From: Dicaeum eximium
Taxonomy: Eukaryota; Chordata; Aves; Passeriformes; Dicaeidae
Assembly: GCA_013396995.1 (NCBI GenBank)
Contig: VWZP01010289.1
Span: 44,249 to 108,248 of the forward strand
Length of the DNA stretch: 64,000 bases
Direction: 5' to 3'
Shown: piece by piece, positions 23,001-35,000 of the stretch
Position numbering within the stretch: position 1 is the first letter of the stretch
How the letters are laid out: each line of letters opens with the position of its first letter
Notes under the pieces: generated by a model
Databases searched by the model: none
Told to the model about the DNA's origin: nothing
Seen by the model: the letters and a program-made list of their open reading frames with translations, nothing else
Made by a program: the position numbers and the translations under genes

Positions 23001-26000
23001 CACTCCCCATCACTCGGAATGCAGCTGAGCAGCCCAGCTTGCTGCCGTGGCAGGGATTTAGCAGGGGATCAGAGCACAGCAGCCCCGGCAGGTGCCTCTG
23101 CCTGAGGAGCTCCAAGTGGCATTTCCAGGCTTTAAAGAGCACAGGCTGCCTGCAAACTCAGCCTGCCACGGCCCTGTCACCAAATCCCTCAGCAGAACTG
23201 GCACTGGGGGACGATGCAGAGGCTTGTGACCGTGCAGAACCCGGAGCCAAGGGAGCACAGCAGAACAGAGGGGCTGGGAAGAGCCAGGGAGGGACAGAAG
23301 CAGCGGTGACAGCTCTGGAGTTCTCTCAGCACTTCACGTCCCAGCTGCCAGGTCAGCCTGGCCACACAATTGGAATTTTCTCGCTCCTCCTGCCTCAGTT
23401 TACCCCTCACAAAACTCCTCCACAGCCACTGTCAGCTTCCCCAGCTCCCTGCCCCTGGAACGCTCCATCCTTCACGCGGATTTTCCTGGAAGCTTCACCC
23501 TGACACTGCAAACCCTCAGTGCTGGAGGCCAAGATCAGATATCCTGCTCCTCCTCAGGGCTGTTCTCAGCCAGGATTTGTGGGCTCACCCCTCCCAGCCC
23601 GGGCAGGAGGCAGCAGAGCCCAGCAGGGCTGCAGGCAGAGGAGTCTCCATGGAAAAGAGCTGGTGACAGAAGCACAGGCTCCATGTGACAGCACTTGGAA
23701 TGTGAGCAATGAAGATTCCTTGGTTTCACAGCTCTGCCAAGGCACCTCGTTCCCCCCATCCCTGCTTCCCTCCCGCTGTTCCTCTCCCACCCCCGGGCCC
23801 ATCTGCCAGCAGACATCGCTCAGGGCCCTGCTATTCCCAGCCATTCCCAGCCTTTCCCAGCTATTCCCAACCATTCCCAGCTATTCCCAACCATTCCCAG
23901 CCATTCCCAGCCATTCCCAGCTATTTCCAGCCTTTCCCTGCTATTCCCAGCCATTCCCCTGCAGCCAGGTGACACTGGCAGAGAGAGGGGTCCTGCAGTC
24001 CAGATTCCCTCTAGAGATCCCACATTTCTCCCCAGGGATCCTCCAGGCCTCTCAGAGTCCCAGATTCCCTCTAGAGATCCCACATTTCTCCCCAGGGATC
24101 CTCCAGGCCTCTCAGAGTCCCACATGCTGAGGCTGCATTTGGGCTGCCCCCCTGCAGTTTTTCTGCGACATCTCAGGACCAAACATTTCCTCTTTTTTAT
24201 TTATTTCTTCAGCTAAGGCAAAGCCCTGCAGTGTGGCAGAGATGCCTGTGGCCCCAGAAGTGTGGGGACTATATCAGCAAGAGACACAGTAAGCAAGGAA
24301 AAGGGAATAAAGATCAGCATAAAGATCAGCACAAAGATCATCCCAAAGATGTAACAACCCACCCCAGATGTACTAATCCAGGAGCAGAGCACAGGACTGA
24401 GCTCCAATTTTCTGAGTCCCAGCTCAGTGTTTTAAAAAGTCAAACCCCACCTTTGCTTCCTGAGCTGCAGAGCAGAGAGGAGGCAGGTCCCACCTGCTTT
24501 AATTATCAATTAACTCCCAAGGTACAACCTCACAGCGAGGGTTGGTGCTCCAGCATCCATCCTCTCCTCCTCAGCCACCCCACTCCACCTGCCCAGCCCT
24601 CCCCAGGACCCTGCAGTGCCAATCCAGCCCTGCATCCCCACCTGCCATCCCCACCTGCCATCCCCACCCAAGGGCACCGAGACGGGAGCAGCCACCGGCC
24701 ATCTCCCCCTGACTTTGCAGCAGCAGCAGCAGCAGCAAAACCAAATATGTTTTGCAAATGAGCTGGCAGAGCAGCTCCTGGATGTCTCAGCACCCTCCCA
24801 GAGACAGGCTGTGCATTTAGTGCCTTGCTGCTCATCACCACAAAGCCCCAGACAGATTCTGCCCAGCCCCTGCACCTGCAGAAGGCAACATCCACTGCAA
24901 GGATGGGGAGGGATGGTTGGGCGTTTGTTCCCCAACCCCTGCTTTGCCTCCAGCCCCTGCCTCCTTACAAAGCACTGCAGTTGAAAGGAAGCCAAATCAG
25001 GCCAGTTTTTAATATTACAGCTGAAAATAAAAGACATTATCAGTAGAACTGTGGAGTTTTGAAGCCAGGCCAGGCAATAACAGCAGGGAAGGGGGCTGGG
25101 GGAAGCCCCAGGTAGACTGAGCACCCAGTGCCACCAGTGCAGCACAGCCCTGAGCACAAACCCCTCAGCCAGCCCTCCCACACAGGTCCCCAGACCCCAC
25201 AGCACATCCCAGGCTCTGCTGGCCTGCCAAGGCAGCTCAGGAAGTGACCCAGAGGAAGGATTTGGAGATAAAGTCGAACATTTCCCCCAAAGCTGCAGAA
25301 ATCAGAGCAGACTTTTTTTTCTCCCCTCTTTCACGGGAGGTCCAGCACTCACCTGCTGCACTCCTGGGACAGGGCTGGGCAGCAGCTGGAGCAGGACAGC
25401 CCCTCTGTCCCTGCTCAGGGATCACCCCAGGCTCTGCAGCAGCAGAGAAAGGACGTGGGCACGGCCCCAGAGCCAGCTGGTGTGGCAGCCAGCCTGGGGG
25501 GTTATTTTGTCTCCTGCCCTGCTCTAATCCTCAGCCTCCCCGCACTCAGCAGAGCTGCCTGGCTTAAGAGTCATCCTCACCAACACTTCTAAGAACCCCA
25601 AGCCTCCTGATCAGCTTTCAGCAGAGGACTTGGGAGCCTAAGTCTGGGGAGATTAGAAAACCTATCCCTAGGCTTCCCCAAAGACAGAGGGGCTTTATCC
25701 CACTCTTCACAGGGAATCTGCCCCAAGGACACTCGTGGGGAGAGCTGAGCAAGGGGGGGTCACCTGGAGAAGGGAAATCCATGAGGTGCTCACGAGGTTT
25801 TTGCTGAAGGGGCTACAAAGGGTCCTGTTTTGGTCAAGGGACTGCACCAAACTCCTCTGCACTGTGCTCCTGCTTCAGCACAAGGAGAAGGCATCCAGAC
25901 CTATCCCACGCTCCCCATCCCCAGCACTGGGGCTGCTCTGGAAGCTTCTTGGACCACCAAGTCCTGAGTAAACAGAGAGCAGAGCCAACTTCCACGGGAA

Positions 26001-29000
26001 ACCACCCAGGCTGGGCCAGCCAACATCCAGCGAGACCAGAGCCCCTCTTCCACCTCCTCTCCCATCATTTTAAGAGAGGGAAGAACACCCTGCCTTGCTC
26101 TGAATCCAGCCCTGAAGATGACAATCCCCTCTGGCCAGTCTGAGATGTGCTGGCAGCCCCTGCCCGTTGTGCTTTGGCAGGACAGGCACAGCTCATCCTG
26201 CTCCTCCTGTCCCTGTGTCCCACACAGCAGCTCTGGGGACACCCTGGGCACTCCCTTTCCCAGCCACGGGCTTTTGAGAGGAGCTGCCCCAGCTTGCTGG
26301 GGCTCAGCAGCCCCAGAGCTGCTCCCAACAAAAGCTGGGACAGGGGGATCCGTGCATCCACCAGCCCGGCCAGCAGGAATGCACGGAACAAAGGCAGGGG
26401 AAGCACAAGGTCATGGGAAGAACGGGCCACCATTTAACTGAGGGCAACAAGAATGGGGGGAAAAATTATTGGGGAAGCTGGGGGTAGGGAAGCAGTCAGC
26501 TTGTGGGATTTGGGATCCTGGAACAACACCAGAGCAGGGCAGCTCCCCGAGCAGGGAGAGCTCCAGCAAGGAATATTGGGGAATACTGCTGGGAATGCCA
26601 AACCAGCTGCAACATGAAGGCAGCAATCCCCTGCCAGCAGCTCAGCTAATGGTGCTGGGACGTGGCAGGAGCAGCTCCAGCCTTGGTTACTGCCCCAGGT
26701 TCTCTCTGTCCCCACACCTCTGTCTGCTGGTGGATGTCACCCAGCCCAGCAGGAGCAGCCTGGCAGCACAGGCAGCAGGGCAGGGGGGCACTTTGAGCAC
26801 ACCCAAGCTGCCTGTGAACCCTCCCTCAGCATCACCCTTCCAGCCCCCTGCCTCAAGAGACTCCTGGGGACAGAAAGAAAAACAGGGAACAGAGGGGAGG
26901 GATGGAGGGATGGGGCACGGGAATGGGCTCTTCACAAAGCAAGGAGGAGACACTGCTCAATAATCTAAGGGGTTTCTCCTTCTTGGCACTTTTGGGGTTC
27001 TTTGGCTCAGCCTGGCTGTGCAGTCACTGCTCCAGCAGCAGAGGGGGGCTCCAAGGAGAGGCAGTGCCCAGCAGCACTCTGATCTCAGTGCCTCTCACAG
27101 GGGCACCCCAAAGGCGGCTCGGTGTCCCCAGCCCCTCCCAAACACCAGTTAAGCACAGCTCACAGCAAAGAGGGGGCTGAGCAGGATTCCCAGAGGATAC
27201 CAGCCTCTCCTGGGCACGGGAAGCAGCCTGGATCCCCTTCCTCAGCTCCACAGGACCATCTGCCTCTCCTGCCACCACCCACAGGATCCTGCTGCCTCCC
27301 ACCTCCTCACACTCCACCTCCCCAGCTGCAGCACAGCACCTGGGGCAATGTCCAGTATCTCAGGTGCCAAGGAGTGAAGCAGAGGGAGGTGCAGGTGATG
27401 CTGGAGCCATCCTGCTGCCTGTCTGGAATGAGGCTGTTTATTAGGGAAGGTGCTCCAACATCCCCCTGGCTCCCAGGTTCTCACAGAATTCATTTTTACA
27501 GCATGCACCGAAGCCACAGAAAGGTGGTAAATATTCATAGTATGAAAAACGCTCGTGGAAAGGATATAGTGCACTTAAGAGAGAGATCTGAATTAATTTT
27601 ATATGCTGCAGAGAGGCTTTTTAGCAATCACAAACTTGTGAATCTCAACTTTCTTTCAAAAAAGATTTAAAGAATGCAGCTGGGAGAGTGGGCTGGAAGT
27701 CCAGGCCTTTTGCAGGCTCATTTTCCTGCCTGGAAAGGAGCAGGTTCCAGGGGGTAATGCAGGAGGAGGGGAAGTTTGCTAAATCAGAGACCCAGGCACA
27801 GACGGGTGATGAATTCCCCATCCCTGACAGTGTCCCAGGCCAGGCTTGGAGCAGCCTGGGACAGTGGGAGGTGTCCCTGCCATGGCAGGGGTGGCACTGG
27901 AGGGGATTTAAGTTCCCTTCCCATCAGTTTGGGATTCTGTGACTACAAACCTCTCAGGCAAAGTTTGTTTGGCTCAAATTTCTCCATCTGTGCTAAAAAG
28001 CCGTGAGAATTGGCACCACTGCCCTGGCACAGAGATCCCCCTCAGCCCACCAGGGAGGCAGGGACAGCATCCCCATCCCCTGCAGGCTCCGGGGTGGCCT
28101 CCAGGACCCGGCAGAGCTGCTCCACCTCCCTGGCTGCTCCTTCCAGAGCATTTCCTCAGCCCAGGGAAGGCCGAGGACGGCGATTCCCAGCAGAGCTGCT
28201 GGTGGTGCTGGACCCCCTTAGCACCATTTAAATGTCCAATTGCACTCATTCAGCCCCTGAAAAAAACGCTGCTCCTCCAGCCCGTGACAGCTTTGACAGC
28301 CAGACTCCTTAATTCCTTTTTCTTATTCCCTTAATCTGTCATCTTTATCAGGCTGGGGAAGTGCCAGGCAGCAAGCAGGAGCCCCGGCCCCGATCAATCT
28401 CCACATTACAGCTGACAGAATGGTGCTAATAACTTATTGATCTCATGTTTGCCAAGCCCCAGTGGGGCTGAAAGGCTCCCATTGATTGGCTTGAGGGAAG
28501 GAGCCTCTCAGCTGAGAGCAGAGCGGAAAACCTTCAAATTGTCTTCTTCCCCAGGAGCTGGGAGAGGGAGGGCAGGGACCAGGACAAGGAACTGAGGAGG
28601 AAAGGAAAGGAAGAAGGATGTGTGTGTGTGAGAGAGAGAGCTGGGGATTAAGAATAGCAAAGCAAGTGAGGGGAAAAAGGTTTGAGAAGAAAGAACTGCG
28701 AGGAGGAGGGGAAAGAGCAGGGAAGGGGAAAGAAGCAAAGGGAAGAACTGGAATTGGGAACAAAAAGATTGTGCAGAGCTGAAAAATGAATGAAATAGGC
28801 AGCTGAGCCTCTTCTTGCTCACAGCAAATCATTAATAAAACTCTTCCCATGCCCAGCCCTCCATCCTTAAATAACTCTTCCCAAGTCTGCTCAGTCTGGC
28901 ACAAAGCCCTGCTCACCCCCTGGGCAGTGTGAATCCACCAGCTTTACCTGGGGACAGGGCAGCAGCAGGACACAGCCCGTCCCCACGGTGACACAGCCAC

Positions 29001-32000
29001 AGTTAACCTGGAAAATGAACACCCAGCTCCCTGATCTGCTCTGAAGAGGCCAAGAACCAGCAGGAGTCACCAGAGGTGCTGAGCAGAGGGAAGGGAGCAG
29101 GGATGGCAGGAGGGAAAATAACAAAACCAGCAAGGACCTTCCACAGAGCAGAGGAACAGCTCAGCCCTCCTTGCCACAAAGGCTCAGGGCAGGGACACTG
29201 CCAGCTGTGCCCAGGTGCCACCCAGCAGCCAGGGTGCACAAGGCAGGTGCCACGTTCCTGGGTGTCTCTAGAGAACACCAGGGAGGTGTCACAGCACCAG
29301 GGATCTGCTTCCAGCTCTTCCCCAGCTCTTCCTTTCCCCTGGAAAGGCACCTGGCACAGGGGGTGGAGGCAGGGGCGGGCAGAGGTTATTTCTGGAAGCA
29401 GGATGATCTTGCTCTTCCCAGAGCTGCAGGGAAAGGGAGCAGGAGTCAGTGTTTGCTGCAGTTTCAAAGCTGCTGCATGAGCTTGGTAGATCCAGCCCAG
29501 GGAGGGACAGATTCCTTGTCCCCACTGGGCACAGACTCCCTCAAAGTGAGGGAGACACCCTTGAAACCCCACAACCTCCCCAAAGGTGTTTGCAGAGCTG
29601 TCCCACCCATCCCTCCTGCAAGGAGCAGGTCCAGACCCCTGCCCAGCCTGGCCTCGATGATCTCAGAGGTCTTTTCCAACCTTAACTCCAACAACAGGGC
29701 CCTCAACTGCCTCAGCTCCTTCTCCCCCAGCAGTGGCAAAGCCAAGAATCAAACCTGAACACTCACCAGCAGCAAAAGCCCCTGCACTGACCTGTGCTGG
29801 CACAGCCAAAGGCAACGCTCCCATGTTGGCTTTTCCCACTTGGCCCTCACTTCCCAAGACCTCTGCTGGTATTGCAAAAGGCTGTTGGTCACCTCCCACT
29901 CCTGCAAGGCTTCAGGAGATGTAAAAACAAGCTGAAACAGAGCACAGAGAGGGGACAGTGCTCCAGCTCCAAGCCCAGAGGACGCAGAGCAGCGACAGAG
30001 CCCCGACCCTCACGTTGCCAAGGTAAACAATTGTCCTTCACGGGAAAACACGTCAACAACAGGGCCTGGGCTTCCAGCTCCTGGATGCCCATTTGGTGCT
30101 GATTTTCTGCTCAATTTAAGGCAGCAGTCCAATAAAGGCTGCTGCTTTTTTTTCCCTGTTGTTTGGCTTAGTTAAATGAAAACATGTCTGCAGCCCGGCT
30201 CATTATCCCGCGCCCCCAGAGCAGCCTGCGCTGGGATCCTGTCTCCAGCCATTAGCAGCAACATCCCTGAGCCCAACTCCTTCCCATCCCCAGAATTAAC
30301 TCCTCCTTAGCATATGAAAGCTCTGGGCCTCAGTGCAAAGCCCAACAGGGTCACTGCAAGGCCTCCCCGGCCATGGCAGGGACACAAAACCCAGGGTTAG
30401 GCTCACAGAACGTGAGGCAGCTCTGTGCAGTCAGCTGTGGGTCCACAGGGGGAGTTACCAGCACTGCCTTGTGAAGAAAAACCCCAAATTCTTACATCTG
30501 AACCTCTTCACAGCCCAAAAATTCCTCCTTCTCCCTTGCTTAGTCAACAGGGCACCACGTGGAAAGATGAGACGAGAGGGTGAATGCAGAACAAACCATC
30601 TCACGGAGAGACAGCTCAGCTCTGGGATGTTTCTGAGACATGTGGGTGAGCTCTGCTCTTCCAGGGCTGCAGAAGCACCAGGAATAAACGGCCTCAAAGG
30701 GAGCAGGGCTCCTGAAGTGGGGACACAGGTGTCACATTGTCCCCAGCACGTGGGATTCCCACAGGAATCACTGCAGCTGCACCAGGCACCGAGGACATCC
30801 AAGGCTCTCAGGGTTTGTCATCCCATCACAGTGCCCAAAAACCCCTGGAAAAGCCTCTCTGGGAGCTCTGCCCTGCTGCTGCTCCCCACAGCACAGCCAA
30901 GGCAGCTCAGTCCCAGGTATTTTATACAGAACCACAGCGAATTCCTCCCTGCCTGGGCCAAGACCTGAGGCTCTGTCCCCACTCCGTGCCCTCTCAGACC
31001 ATCTCCAGCCACCAAACCGACTCCCTGAGGCACGAGGGGCAGAAGGAAGAGAGGGAAGAGCTACCCACCTTCCTCTAGCATGAGGGAGCCTGAATCCTCC
31101 ACTTCTATCCATGCAAATAGTCCTACAGCAACTGGAAACCCATGAAATCTGGCACTGCAGAACAGAGGGTGTTTGAGGAGAGAAAGAGGAGACATTAACA
31201 GGAGGTTTTTTGCAGGAGAGGAATGAATTAGAGCCTCGGGATCAGGGCTCTAAAATGCTGGTTCAGGCCCTACAGCAGCATGCAAAGCACACAAACCTGG
31301 GGGGAGGCACTTTCTGAGACCCTCTGGGGCTGCTCCCAAGGAAGCACAGAGCCCATTCCAGGCACTTTTCCTCTCCTTCCCTTCCATCCCCAGCTGCAGT
31401 TCCATTAGCACCAAGGAGAGCATTCCCCACTGCAGAGCCACCAGGGGAGGGAGGGGACAGCAGGGAATCCCTGCAGGGTCAGCCCAGGAGAGAACAGCCA
31501 GGGCTTGTAGGGGAACTGGAATCCCCAGAGCTGCTTTTCCAGGGCTCTCCCTGCTCCCTGTGCAGGCTGGCAGTGCCAAGGGCTGCCTCACCTCTCCTCC
31601 CTGCACAGGGAGCCAGCCTGAGCCCTTTCCTACCTTCCAGAATTACACACAATTGTTTTTCACTACTTTCAGCCCCTTTCTGCATTCCAAAGACCACTCA
31701 AGACCCGGTGCTATCGCTGATTTTCCAGCCTGTGCTGTTTGAAACTACAGCCCTGCCTCTAATCCTGGTTGTAACAACACGGGAAGGAATTCCCTCACAG
31801 AATTAATCACAAACCAGCCAACCCTGCCAGCTTCAGCCTTTTTGCTGCCCCCACGGGCTGGCAATAAGCAAATCTCTGCCATTGGTGCTGTCCTTGTTCC
31901 TAATTCTCTACTGGAGCTCAGCCAGGAAGGAGCAGGCACTGCTGAGCCCTGTTCCAGCAGCACTCAGAGCTCAGGAGCCTCCAGCGAGCTCCTCCTGCCC

Positions 32001-35000
32001 TCCCTGGGACCCAATCCCACCCAAAAACCAGCACCAGAACCATTTCAGAGCTGTGAGAGCCCCTGCAGCTCCCAGCCAGGAGTGATACAGGGCTGTTTGA
32101 ACCTGATGGCACCAGCATCATTTATTCAGCACTGTTTATCTCCAGGTGCCCTTTGGAGGGGGAGACTCTCATAACCCAACACACAGAGCTGTTCTACAGG
32201 GCACACAGCTGGGGGCAAAGTTCTCCTCCCCTTCTTTTTGGAACAAAATGGTTTCAACAATACCCAGTCCTTCAGACTGACCCAGCACCACCTCTGAAAA
32301 TTCTGTTTGTAACAAGTGATGATTTCCCAGCCCTGCCAGCAGGAACAGCCCCAGCACACTCAGCCGCAAAGCCCTGGCCCTGGGGAGAGGTGACAAAGGC
32401 CCCTCAGACACCTCCTGTCCCCATGTGACTCTTGTGAACACCCCAAACCTGTCGTGTACTTGAGAGCTTTGTCACTGCCTCGGTGGCCTCTCCTGTGCAT
32501 GAGCCTCTTCTTCTTCACTCATGGAATGTTTCACGGGATCAGTCAGGTTGGAAAAGACCTCCAAGAGCAGCCAGCAGCACCAACCCACATCCACAGGTGA
32601 CCTGAGCACCTCCAGGGGTGGTGACTCCACCACTGCCCTGGCAGCCTCTTCCAAAGCCTTCACTCAAGAACTTTTTCCTGATATTGAACCCAAACTTCCC
32701 CTGGCACAACTTGAGGCCATTTCTTACAGTTTCTTAATTCAAGAAACAAACCAGAGCACCTCAAACACCCATTAAGAGACAGGAATCAGAGCTTCTACAC
32801 CTCATCTTTTCTCCTGATGGGAATGAGAAAAACCCTTTGCATGTCTGGAATACCACAGGTCTCAAAGAATTCCAGCAATGCTGATCAAGCCCAGCAGTTT
32901 CCCTGCAAAGCAAACAATACTGAAACCCATTCTGACATCCAGGGTCAGCTGAGCCACACAGACTCGAGCAGGGTCATGGGGAAAAATGGATTTATGGCCA
33001 GTTTGGCTTTTGGAGTCGTGCAGGGAAAGGGGCTTTGGAAGATTGTTAATGATGAGATTGGAGATTCAGCTGTGGAAGCAAAGTCTGGGAGCTGCCATGG
33101 CTGATTTACGGACACACCACAAATCCCCCCTGGGCATATATGGGACTGAAGATGTGATTTCAGTTTTCACACCCCAAAGACATTCCCAAAGGGTGTGGGT
33201 GTGGTGCTCCCTCTGGATTTGGGGTTCACTCACACACTCAACAGAATGACTGACAAAATATGTGAACAAATCCACAACCAGACAGATTTCCTGAAAAGGC
33301 CTGGATTAACCCACAGAGATCCAGCTCTGATTTGGAAGGGCAGGGATCACTCAGTATAAAAACTGACAGAAACCCCAGGTTTTCCTCTACTTTCATTTAT
33401 AATTGAAGGATCCTTCAATCAACGAGCAGATCTTGGTTTATTTATGCCAGACTCTCACTTGTTGACTTCTGCACCTTTGCCACCAGCCCATCCTCCCCCA
33501 CCCCCCTTCCTGACATCCAGGGAGTCCCGGGGCAGGATTCCACAGAGCATTTCTGCTTCCACACTGGCTGCAGTTCCAAGCAGGGGAACAACCCAAAACC
33601 TGCCAGGCAGCCCCAGAAACCCAAACCATGCTGCTCCCAGAGGAGCTGGCAGGCCTGGCAGCAGAGTGGGGAACCTGAGATTAATGAAATCACAAATCAA
33701 ATCCTGCTCTCTGCAAGGCCTTTCTGCTTCACTTGGCACCGGCCCTGGGGACATTTCACTGCCACAAGCTCCTTTAACACAGACCACTGGATCTGAGAAC
33801 AACCCAGGGCTGGCACCTCCAAAGGGCTTCACTACCACCACGAAATCCTTCCCACGCTCACCTTTAGCCAGAACACTACAAGATTTCCTACAGCTGCAGT
33901 GCAACACAGAAAAAACCAACAGGAAAATGAACAGACTGGGGCAGGGGGAGGCAAAGGGAGAGGAGGGGAAGGGAGAGGAGGGAGAACACGAGCCCAGAGC
34001 AGCAGGAGGTGGCCCAGCCCTCACCTGCTGCTGCCAGCCCCACGTCCAGGCTGCTCCTCTTGAACTCGCAGCGGCTCTGGGTCTCTGGCATAACGAGCTG
34101 GCGGCTCTGGTGCAGGTTGGAGATGATGGTGGAGAGGTCGCTGTCGCGGCTGCGGCAGAGCACAAAAACCCCACGTTAAGGAAATCCCATCTCTCCCCCC
34201 AGAATTGATTTTTTTGTCCCCCCTCCACTGTGTGAGCACATCTGGGAGAGGATTTTGTGTGCTCCAGCACTGCTGGATTGCAGGAGAGGCTCCCCCTCCT
34301 TCCCTCCCTCCCTCCCTCGGGGTGCCTTGGTAACCTCTCCTCGATTTTGGGGGGTGCACAGCCCTTCCCGAGCTCCCCTCTCATTTCCCATCAAGGACCC
34401 TGCAGCTGCCAGAGCTCCTGATTCCAGCCCTGCCAGATATAACTTGCGTGGGCCAGGACTCACATCTAGGATGGAAAAACTGAAAGTGGAGGAATTGGCA
34501 GCTCTGCTCCAGAATTAATAGGAAACTTGAACTGAAATAACTGATAGTTTTCTATCAGCTGCCACCCTCCTATTCTTAAAAACCCAAGTTTTTCCATTCC
34601 ATCAGTGCTGGGACAAAAGGCAGTTTGAGTTGATTGAATAATAGTTTTTCTCCTTAGAGAGAAACCCACCACGAGCCCGGACAGCAGCGTTACTCAGAGC
34701 TGAGGGGACAGATTTATTTACAAAACCCATTTTCAACTCTCCCCTCCAACAGATCCTGAAACAATGCTCTTCCTTCTGGGAAAAGAGACTGCGTTAGAGC
34801 AATTCAGCATTATTTTGCCTGTTCTCCTTGCATCACATTGCTGCTAACTAGGCTGCTTTAGTCCTTTTTTCCTATTTTTTTTCCTTCTATGGAGAGGAAG
34901 AACACAAAACCCAATTCACTCTAGCAGATACTGCAGCTCAGTGGTGAATGCTTTTGCTGGCAAACATTCTCCAGTTGCAAAATATTCCCGAATAAATGAT

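Larger units (their letters stand above)
21968..34024 (-). other. SAMD11: SAMD11 intron of about 12 kb
   Basis: It starts GTGAGG and ends TCTCCCAG. It holds a motif-rich block at 22100-22720, a CT repeat, the ATTCCCAGCC repeat, an exact 60-bp tandem duplication, CR1 remnants at 27830, 29640 and 32540, and an AT-rich unique block at 27495-27665. Stretches 22930-23820, 24130-27490, 28450-29630, 29700-32520 and 32780-34020 show only ordinary GC-rich intron. Confidence 0.85.

Noticed and set aside
24718..24737. CAG trinucleotide run as a coding poly-Gln tract
   Set aside because: Only about six copies, in intron, with no splice signals or homology around it.
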